A stretch of 64,000 nucleotides of DNA from Hanleya hanleyi (Eukaryota > Mollusca > Polyplacophora > Lepidopleurida > Hanleyidae), in the NCBI GenBank assembly GCA_036873755.1, contig JAVTVY010025036.1, positions 1-64,000 of the forward strand, written 5' to 3'. Position numbers and translations under genes: made by a program. The notes beneath the pieces were generated by a model. That model did no database searches. It was not told the origin of the DNA and saw only the letters and a program-made list of their open reading frames with translations. This document shows, piece after piece, positions 55,597 to 64,000 of the stretch. How positions within the stretch are numbered: position 1 is the first letter of the stretch; the number at the start of each line of letters is the position of its first letter.

Positions 55597-56658
55597 GATT
55601 CACGATAACAGGCTGTATTTTCATTCTCGTGTCTGTTGGAAAGATGAAGATATTTGAGTTTTCTCACAGTTATGGTACGAAATGACAATCTTTTCACATT
55701 GTATGTATATCCAATGTCTGATCTACACCAGAACGACAATAAATAAAGTTGATACGGTTTTTGACAAACAAGTTGTTTGACTGTGGTGTGAGAGACTGAA
55801 AATTAAACTAAGATATAATATTCCGTCATATTATATCTGAGTTTACTGCGATGGGTACCCAGTTGCCATGGTATAACCATATTTCCAGAAATGTACAAGT
55901 TATATATAGTTCTGTATAACACAGATACAATTTAGGACCTATTAAAGTAGCTCGAGATCGACATAATTTGCATAAAAATCAGCAAACGTGGTCATTAGCA
56001 CTCTGAATAAACTATTGAAATCTACCGTTAAGCTTGAACAACCAGACACCTTGTCTCCACGAACGCATTGTTTGAAGACAAAAGAATGTGCGTAAGATGT
56101 ATGTCAATTTCGCGCTTCAAGTACCTGGTGCAGACACCCTGTCTCAACTGAAACAATATGATCTGACCTAAGTTTTAGATTCACGATAACAGGCTGTATT
56201 TATCCTCATCTCTGTTGAAAATATGAAGAAATTCGAAAAAAAAACCCATAGAAATGAAGCTGGAAAAAAAGATAATGGTCTCGAAAAAAAGTAGCACATG
56301 GTATAATCATATTTCCAGAAATGTACAACCTATATAGTGCTATATAACATAGATAAAATTCAGGACGTATTAAAGTAGCTCGACATCTACATAATTTGCA
56401 TAACACTTCAGCAAACGTTGGTTTAATTAAGGACCTATTAAAGTAGCTGGAAATCGACATAATTTGCATAAAGATTTAGCAAACCTGGTCGTTAGCAGTC
56501 TCCGAATAAACTATTGAAATCTACCGTTGGGCTCGAACAACCAGACAGCTTGTCTCCACGAAGGCATTGTTTGAAAACAAAAGAATACGCGTAAGGTGTA
56601 TGTTAATTTCGAAGCTCAAGTACTGGTGCAGACACCCTGACTCAACTGAAACACTATA
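55597..56658 (+). repeat. Repeat B copies
   Basis: 55597-55810 is the distal part of B (GATTCACGATAACAGGCTGT, GATCTACACCAGAACGACAA). 55810-56210 is a plus-oriented unit and 56280-56658 another. The last is interrupted at ACACTATAG by the LINE whose tail begins at 56659. No gene seen. Confidence 0.7.
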
Positions 56659-57620
56659 GTTCAAGTTCAAGTTCAAGTTCAAGTTCAAGTAAATTTTATT
56701 TAAAGACGAGGGAGTGTTTAACATAAAACATTAGCTCTGGAGAGCTATTGGTGGTCTATAAAACATATTAACAATAACAGAAACAAGACATGGACATATA
56801 TGTACACAAACGACAATAGACGAAGCAGAACAAATTGCAGAACATTCATGGGATTAGATAAAACTGGTATACTTTGTTAAGACATAACGTTCTTGTACAC
56901 TACATAAAAGTCGTATATATTGATTAAATATTTGTGTTAAGAATATATCACAAAACTTAAAAGAAGCATGCAAACATATTTATCTATAGTATACGATGAA
57001 AGCATAAAAGCATTCGGACAAGTACATATACAAACGAGTAATTTTACATCACATTGTGTTCACGAATGGACAAGATGACTATCTGCACATAGTATATAGG
57101 TTAGCGGCAGGAACAAGCGATGCATGAGCATGTTTTCCCATTCCATGACTGTATAAGCCTGGTAAATTGGTTCAAGCTGGTAGCAGCTCTCATGCTATTA
57201 GGGAGCTCGTTCCATAGTTTGGCAGCAGCGTAACTAAAACTGCGGATACCATACCTTGTCGTCTTGACTCTTGGAATATCCAAGATATTTACATATCTGA
57301 AAGAGTATGCCGACTCTTTCAGAGCAACAAGATCCTGAAGATATAAGGGGCTATTTCTATGCAATAGTTTGAAAATCTCCAGCGCCATTGTCCGTATACG
57401 GCGGATTCTTAAAGATGGTAGGTTAAACAGTTCTAGGAGCTCATCATAACATTTTTCGTTATCTCCAAAGATAAAACGGATAGCACGCTCCTGAATCTTC
57501 TCTAATTTTTTGGTACATGCCTCATTGCAAAAGTGCCAAGTGAGAGGACAGTAATTAAAATTTGATAAGATAAAAGAATGATATATTGCTAGTTTCCCCG
57601 ATTTCGATAGGTGATTCCCT
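56659..57620 (-). pseudogene. 5'-truncated LINE with (TTGAAC)n tail
   Basis: On the minus strand the 3' end is a (TTGAAC)n microsatellite (complement at 56659-56689). The coding remnant 57101-57388 is a reverse transcriptase C-terminus: SAYSFRYVNILDIPRVKT, SYAAAKLWNELPNSMR, and a Cys pair at the end (CSCIACSC). Upstream sequence to about 57620 is degraded. No catalytic motifs remain. CR1/Jockey-like by its LWN-x-LP tail. Confidence 0.75.
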
Positions 57621-58390
57621 ATTCTTTATAATATAAAAAATCAGCAAACGTGGTCATTAGTTGGGCTCGAACAACCAGACAGCTTGTCTCCACGAAGGCA
57701 TTGTTTGAAGACAAAAGAATGCGCGTAAGGTGTATGTTAATTTCGAAGCTCAAGTACCTGATGCAGACACCCTGACTCAACTGAAACACTATGATCTGAT
57801 CTAAGTTTCATATTCACGATAACAGCCTGTATTTGTCCTCATCTCTGTTGGCAATATGAAGAATTTGAGTTTTCTCACAGTTATGAAATGAAACTACATT
57901 AACTTTTCATATTGTATGTATATATATCCATAAGTCTGATCTACACCAAAACGACAATAAATCAAGCTAATGCGGTTGTTGTTGTTGTTCGACTATAGCG
58001 CGGGAGACTGAAGATTAACCTAATCATCTGTCTTCGAGTTCTTATTGAAAATTGAAGTCGGTGAATTCCAAAAACCTAACGGGGAAGCTGAGAAGAAGTA
58101 ACGCCATGGTATATCCATATTTCCAGAAATGTACATGTTACATAGCGTTATAACATAGGTATAATTTAGGACCTATTAAAGTAGCTGGAAATCGACATAA
58201 TTTGCATAAAGGTTCAGCAAACTTGGTCGTAAGCGCTCTCCGAATAAACTTTTAAAATCTACCGTCGGGTTCGAGCAGCCAGACAGCTTGTCTCCATGAA
58301 AACATTGTCTAAAGCCAAAGGAATGCGCGTCAGGTGTATGTCAATTTCGCGACCCAAGTAAAACAATATGATCTGTTCTAAGCTAATGAA
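57621..58390 (+). repeat. Repeat B copies
   Basis: 57640-58080 is a partial unit continuing the B copy broken by the LINE, with its distal part; 58090-58390 is another unit (CCAGACAGCTTGTCTCCATG) leading into the repeat-derived flank of the partial PIM copy. Confidence 0.7.
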
Positions 58391-59100
58391 ATGTGGCTCC
58401 TTTAATTGTTCACCTCGAGTCTATTGTCTTTGTGTTTATATAGACTGTCGTATTTTGAAACATCTCAGAACCAACGTGAGCAAGCATCAAGTGGGGCACA
58501 CATTGTACATCTTACCGGTCTATTAGCTTGCACTCTCTAAATTATATTATATTGTATACTACTGTATATTTAGCTGAAGATGCTTGCCAGAAAGATTCAT
58601 TCGAGTGTATTTTCTGGCGATATGGGATTAAACGGTGACAAAGAGCGACCCGGTAAGTTTTCTAGCAGCTATGAAATATTCGACTTTGTTTGCATCAGAA
58701 CATGCTTTCGTGTTTTATTGTTTGGTTTGCCATTTTAAAGCATCTTCTACAGTGTCATACTTTTTACTTTGCAGCGAAGAAAAGAGAGACGTTTAAAAGG
58801 GCATATACCGTGGGGAATGTGTTGGGGAGTGGAGGTTTTGGTACAGTTTACTCAGGAACAAGACGTCGAGATGGCTTGACGGTAAGTCTACATGCTAGCA
58901 CTTTGATGATCAAATCATGGGACAGAATATCTGAAAGATACCGGCTTCTGGCGTGGACACTCCACAGAAGTTGCAGTATAATATCCTTGATAATTTATCT
59001 TCTTTCAACTAGATTGGCTTTCATGATCTCCGAGACATTTGAATTCATAGCTCATAAGTATGAGTATGTATAATTATTTTCCACATCGATGTTATTATGC
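58391..59100 (+). repeat. Segmental copy of the PIM 5' region
   Basis: Parallels 23620-24480: the repeat-derived flank, exon 1, intron 1, exon 2 and part of intron 2, with a deletion after GGCGTGGACACTCC and small rearrangements before similarity fades near 59100. Divergence is moderate, so the event is not very recent. Confidence 0.85.
58580..58881 (+). pseudogene. Partial PIM kinase copy, exons 1 and 2 only
   Basis: Exons 58580-58652 and 58775-58881 have exactly the lengths of the PIM exons (73 and 107 nt), intact GT donors and AG acceptor, and the glycine loop [12 protein letters not shown]. About ten of the first 60 residues differ from the complete gene (for example KKRETFKRAYT against [11 protein letters not shown]). 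No exon with VAIK, HRD or DFG follows within the remaining 5 kb, which is LINE sequence. Either a truncated duplicate or a gene with a very long intron 2 continuing past the window; I favour truncation. Confidence 0.7.
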
Positions 59101-59394
59101 TTATGCCAGAGAGGATTTTGGTGCACATTAATGATGAAGTACCTCAGATAATTGATGCCATTATTTCGACTGAATTCAAGATCATTTTCGAGACAAGTAA
59201 AGAATATATCTACTTATTGCTCAACATTTATTAGGTGTATAGATAGATTTTATTCAATCAGGCCACTGCACAGGGCATATGATGAACAGAATTGTTAATT
59301 AAGAAATCATGGCGGTGAATAAGAAGATTTAGATCAGGTGGAATAACAATAAGAACTATACTGGTATAAGTTGATATACTCGGGTGATGTAATT
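59101..59394. other. Spacer without recognised features
   Basis: No ORF or repeat family of this window was recognised between the partial PIM copy and the LINE 3' region. Confidence 0.4.
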
Positions 59395-59461
59395 TACTTT
59401 TAACTACTGAATGCGACGTTAAACCCTAATTCTCTCTCTCTCTCTCCTACTTTTAACTACT
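59395..59461 (+). mobile_element. Tiny SINE-tail-like insertion with 14-bp target duplication
   Basis: TACTTTTAACTACT occurs at 59395-59408 and again at 59448-59461. Between them are 39 bp, GAATGCGACGTTAAACCCTA followed by ATTCTCTCTCTCTCTCTCC. A GACGTTAAACCC stem followed by a pyrimidine microsatellite is typical of mollusc SINE 3' ends, so this looks like an extremely 5'-truncated retrotransposed copy. It lies immediately beside the stop codon of the minus-strand LINE. Confidence 0.65.
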
Positions 59462-61711
59462 TAAACTACCAATGAACTTACTTAAACGTCTTAGTACCGT
59501 TGGTTTATGTGACTGAAATAAAAGTACCATCTTATAAACACTTGGTCTTATACAATAATAAGATGGTAATAATTCTTTACGTTTATCCAGAAGAGCTTTG
59601 CATTTGATAATCATGTGATATTCATCCCCGACTTCCGCCTTGCATAAAGTACATAACCTTTGTTCCTTGGGGATATTCTTCCACTGGCCGGTTTCAATGG
59701 GTAAATGGTGATTACTGGTTCTAAATTTCAGCATAACTTTAGCTTGTTTAAAGGATAAAATATTCAGATAATGTTCATATCCAATTTCACTTTTAATTGC
59801 CGAGTAAAAAATTCCTTTGGAAGAGCTGTTTATTTGGTCTTGCCAGATTTGGTAATATACATCTTGTAATTTCTGTTTAATTGCAGCCTTTAACCACCGT
59901 AAACTTGAAATCGACTGGTTCAGCCATATATAAGAAAATCCCAAATTGTCAAACAAAGATTTGATAAACTCAAGCCATTTAGTAATACTCGATACAGTAC
60001 CAGATTGTCCAAAAATAAGTTTATACATGAGAACACTAGTAGCATTGTAATTCCCACTTATTAATTTACTCCAGTAATTAATCATTCTGGAATAGATCGA
60101 TATTCTAATAGGATATTGCCCTATTTCACCATATATCACATACGTCGGAGTACTAGTCCGCAAGCCTAATATTTGTTTTAGAAATTTGATCTCTGTTTGT
60201 TCAATAAGCGAAAGGGTTTCATATCCCCAGATTTCACAGCCAAGTATCGGTTTTACAATTACGTCATATAATTTCAAAATGCAATCTAGTGACAAATTTA
60301 AACTTTTTGATCTCCGAAGTACACTATAAAAAGCCGTAGAAGCCTGCTGAACATTGTTTTTTATCGACTGTATAAAATGTCCTGTGTTTGTGAAATGAAC
60401 ACCCAGATAATTAAAACACCTAACCACTTCAACTAAGCTACCTTGACAATAAAATATGTCATTTTTATACTTTCTTCCAAAAATGATTACCTTGGTTTTC
60501 CTAGCATTAATTTTCAACTTCCATTTTTCACAATACTCAGCATAACCGTCTATTGATTTCTGCAATCCCTTTTTAGTATCTGCAAACAGAACCGTGTCAT
60601 CTGCATACAATAGTACAAAGATCTTCACATATGTAACAATATCACTATCGCTAAAGAGCATTTCTAAATCTAAGCCAGTACAATTGTTCTTTATAAAAAA
60701 CTCATCTGAATCATTCACAAATATAGCAAAAAGCAAGGGAGATAAATTTTCCCCTTGACGTACGCCGACATTACAGGGGAAAGTTTCGGACAGAGTACCA
60801 TTACTTTTGACACATGATTTAATGTTTTGATACATACTAAATATTACGTTAAACACTTTTCCATTAATGCCGAAAGACAACACTTTTTTCCAAAGCCCAC
60901 TCCTCCAAACTGTATCAAAAGCTTTTTCTAAATCCATAAAAGCACAGAAAAGTCGTTTTCGTTTAAGTTTCATAATTTGCACCAGACAATTTAGGCTAAA
61001 TATGTGGGTCTATTGTTGAGCAGCCTTTTCTGAATCCTGCCTGTGAATCGGATAGTAAATTATTTTGTTCCACGAAGTCTGTAAGGCGTTTATTTATAAC
61101 AGCTGTGAATAATTTTCCTACACAACTCAACAAAGTTATAGGTCGGTAATTTTCAGGTTCGAAGCGGTTTCCCTTTTTTATATATAGGTTTAATTATTCC
61201 AACTGACCAACTTTCTGGAATACTGGTATCTAACCCTAAATTAAAAAGTCTGAGATATATGGGTTTCATAATGTCAAATGATTTTTTAATATATTCATTG
61301 ACAACATTATCGTTGCCCGGTTTCTTTCCGTTTTCAAGTTTGTTTACAGCTTCGAATATTTCTTTCTCGGTTATGGGGTTATTTATTGAGTCATTATTAA
61401 TATCTCGAGGAATACTACTTTCATCCTGGTTATCAGAGGTATCTTCAATATTATCCCCCATATTTATTTTACTGAAATGTTCAAATAGAGAATCTAGAGA
61501 TAAATTATTGTCAATGGGATTTACATTATCCCCCTTTATTATTTTCCAAAATTCTTTTGAATTCGAGGATTTCATCTCCTGCAACTGTTTACGAAGACTA
61601 TTTCGATAAGTTCTGTATTTCTTTCTGAGAATACTTCGGTAAGTTTTACTTGACTCATTCAAATATTTTCTATTATCGTCTGACCGATTCAGATGACAAT
61701 GTTTAGCTCTT
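59453..61711 (-). pseudogene. LINE reverse transcriptase with CCHC tail, frameshifted
   Basis: From the 5' side on the minus strand: 61153-61711 has KNSKEFWKII-type linker sequence and ENGKKPGNDNVVNEYIKK, PESWSVGIIKPIYKKG; then ENYRPITLLSCVGKLF in another frame; then 59453-60982 (509 codons) has MDLEKAFDTVW, GVRQGENLSPLLF, catalytic YADD (residues 126-129), the post-polymerase YGEIGQYPI region and the Cys-x2-Cys-x7-His-x4-Cys knuckle near the C-terminus. Single-base shifts near 61160 and near 61010 break the frame. Function was target-primed reverse transcription. Now inactive unless these are assembly errors. Confidence 0.88.
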
Positions 61712-63131
61712 CTGGGCCGAAGGCCCGATGGGCTTATGTCATAGCCTGATTGTCCGTCGTCCGTCGTCCGTCGTGCGTAAACATCTTCTTCTCTGAAACC
61801 GCTTGGCCGATTAAGCTGAAACTTGGCATGCATGTTCCCCCCAATGGGTACACCAGAATTTGTTCATGCCGTGTCGATACGATTTTAAATATGGCTGCCA
61901 TGGCGGCCATCTTGAATTTGCCAGTGAAATCTTGTCATCATTATTTTTCGGTAACCACTGCATGGATCTTTCTCAAATTTGGTACACAGGTTCCTCTTGG
62001 GGTCTAGTTGTGCAAGATACCTTTTGTGGTCTGATTCAAAAATCCAATATGGCCACCAGGTGGCCATCTTGGATTTCCCGATGAAACATTGTTATCGCGA
62101 ACTACTGCATAGATCTTTCTCAAATTTGGTACACAGGTTCCCCTTGGGGTCTAGTTGTGCAAGATACCTTTTTGTGATCTGATTCAAAAATCCAATATGG
62201 CCACCAGGTTGGATTTCTCGATGAAACATTGTTATCGCGATTTCTCAGGAATTACTGCATAGATCTTTCTCAAATTTGGTACACAGCTTCCTCTGGGGGT
62301 CTAGTTGTGCAAGATACCTTTTCTGCTCTGATTCGAACATCCAATATGGCCACCAGGCGGCCATCTTGGATTTCCCTATGAAACTTCGTTATCGTGATTT
62401 ATCAGGAAGTACTGCATGGATCTTTCTCAAATTTGATACACAGGTTCCCCTTGTGGTCTAGTTGTGCAAGATACTTTTGTGGTCTGATTCAAAAATCCAA
62501 TATGGCCACCAGGCGGCCATCTTGGATTTCCAGATGAAACATTGTTATCGCGATTTCTCAGGAACTACTGCATGGATCTTTCTCAAATTTGGTACAGAGG
62601 TTTCCCTTAGGGTCTAGTTGTGCAAGATACAATTTGTGGTCTGATTGAAAAAACGAATATGGCCACCAGACGGCCATCTTGGATTTCCCCATGAAACATT
62701 GTTATTGCGATTTCTCAGGAACTACTGCATTGATCTTTCTCACATTTGATACACAGGTTCCCCTTGGGGTCAAGTTGAGCAAGATACCTTTTCTTGTCCG
62801 ATTCGAAAATCCAATATGGCCACCAGGCGGCCATCTTGAATTTCCCCATGAAATTTTGTTATCGTGAATTCTCAGGATATTACTGCATGGATGTTGATAC
62901 ACAGGTTGTGCAAGATACCTTTTTGGTCCATTTCGAAAATCCAATATGGCCGCATCTTGAATTTCCCATGAAACTTTATCATGAAATCTCAGGAAATAAC
63001 TGCATGGATCATTTAGTGTTCAGGGGGGACAACACAAGTTAGAAACTCATCTATTGCAGTTCTTTAGTAAAACTTTCTCACAGCTACTTTCTCCAGTTAC
63101 AGACAGATGAGCTACAGTGCCGTGGCCCTAT
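61712..63131. mobile_element. Tandem-repeat element inserted in the LINE
   Basis: Begins TGGGCCGAAGGCCCGATGGG and ends CTACAGTGCCGTGGCCCTA, weakly inverted to each other. Inside, after GTCCGTCGTCCGTCGTCCGT, are about eight units of roughly 155 bp. Each contains TCTCAAATTTGGTACACAGG, GTGCAAGATACC, CCAATATGGCCACCAG and GGCCATCTTGGATTTCC. It separates the endonuclease and polymerase parts of the LINE. This looks like a mollusc-type non-coding element; I do not know a transposase for it. All ORFs inside arise from the repeat. Confidence 0.8.
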
Positions 63132-64000
63132 CTTTCTTTTTAGAATTATACAATTTTCTGCATCTGCAATTCTTCATCAAACCATTTATTTTTCTGTTTT
63201 GTTGGAGGACTTTTATTATTTCGACCTGCTGATACATCAACAGTTTGGTTCGCAGATTCCACGAGTATCTTCGCTACATTATCAGCAATTTGTGTAATTG
63301 AAACCTGATCTGTATCTCCACCATTTAGTTCATCAAGTGATACCTTAAGTTCATTTACCATATTTAAATCAATATTATTTACATAGTCCTCAACACGCTC
63401 CTCTTTCCACTTCTGAGGTTTGTCTTTCTGCTTATTATTTGTATTCCGTGTAGAACATTTGGCACTATTGTTATAATGTAGTTCATGAGTTTTTAGAGAG
63501 AATGATAATGGACCGTGTATATCTGAATAAAGACCACAGAAATCATGTACTTCAAAATCATTAATTAATTGAAACCCTGATAAGGATGATAATAAATAGT
63601 CAATTAAGCTTACACCTTTACTTGTAGCTTTCCCAATTTCTGCATCTTTACCAATGCGACCGTTACATATATACATGTTATTATTTCTACATACTTCGAT
63701 CAATTTCATGCCGTACGTATTTTTACATTTATCCTGTGTTGCACGACGCATTTTAACACCCATATCTACTAATTTCAAGGGTTCATCAATTATGTCTCTT
63801 AGTTCATCATCAAAATCTAATGAATCGGCTAAATGTTTATCCAAAACAATGAAATCTTCCACCGAAGCTGTTCTAGAGTTAAAATCTTCAATCAGAAATA
63901 CGTTACTAGAGATTGACAATTTATCTACTATTTCTCGTTCAATTTCAGAAAGACTATGTACAGTGGAGTAGGGTGACCCCTCCGGTGGACAATAAACCAC
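63132..64000 (-). pseudogene. LINE apurinic-type endonuclease, partial at window end
   Basis: The 284-codon minus-strand ORF (63146-64000) enters from beyond the window. It carries the endonuclease/exonuclease/phosphatase motifs IEDFNSRTA (usually GDFN-x-R), SLIDYLL and the catalytic SDIHGPLSF (usually SDH-x-P), and ends with NKWFDEELQ, the usual bridge to the reverse transcriptase. The ORF stops just before the tandem-repeat insertion. The Gly-to-Glu change in the first motif and the extra Ile in SDIHGP are atypical and fit decay. Confidence 0.82.

Noticed and set aside
61259..61609. 116-codon plus-strand ORF
   Set aside because: Antisense shadow of the LINE reverse transcriptase frame.
62007..63042. 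Several ORFs with MDFPMKHCY-type repeats
   Set aside because: Translation of the 155-bp tandem repeat units.

Overview
This window is eukaryotic nuclear DNA: AT-rich, with spliced genes, GT-AG introns, non-LTR retrotransposons, a Crypton-type recombinase and very many interspersed repeats. It most resembles a marine lophotrochozoan, probably a bivalve mollusc. That is an inference from the repeat style (for example the tandem-repeat element at 61712-63131 and the SINE-like tail at 59409-59447), not from a diagnostic gene. I see no operons, rRNA, tRNA or CRISPR arrays.

The only complete recognisable host gene is a five-exon PIM-family serine/threonine kinase on the + strand (23832-26361, 299 aa after splicing). 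Its first two exons, their splice sites and about 200 bp of 5' flank are repeated at 58391-59100. No kinase-core exons follow the second copy inside this window. Two weaker host-gene signals are a C-terminal-looking exon at 35282-35626 with one frameshift, and a possible first coding exon with upstream ETS-like sites at 47889-47904.

Layout. 1-13755: mosaic of repeat family B (about 0.6-1.2 kb, both orientations), TTAA-flanked piggyBac-like MITEs, repeat C, a small TA-flanked TIR element (8227-8790) and decayed LINE pieces. 13756-20902: a 7.1-kb CACTG-ended TIR element with subterminal TTCAACGTT/GGTTGAACG motifs and an internal 150-bp satellite. 20903-23640: LINE relic and several B copies in a row. 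23640-27630: PIM gene. 27631-35273: MITEs, two 5'-truncated LINEs and copy 1 of a segmental duplication. 36227-38408: a foldback-like element whose inverted ends carry arrays of a 21-bp unit. 41520-46543: copy 2 of the segmental duplication, interrupted by a decayed Crypton. 47488-51299: the least repetitive stretch. 51300-58390: B copies with nested MITEs, repeat C and a truncated LINE. 58391-59100: partial PIM copy. 59453-64000: a minus-strand LINE (endonuclease and reverse transcriptase) broken by frameshifts and by a 1.4-kb tandem-repeat element, running off the window end.

Many insertions can be read against an empty copy of the same host repeat inside the window, so boundaries and target-site duplications can be inferred directly. 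These include the LINE at 31957-33769 (TAGAT), the foldback element (ACTTGTG), the MITE at 55094-55596 (TTAA) and repeat C at 52090-52331. All transposase-like ORFs seen carry frameshifts or truncations, so I find no intact autonomous element.
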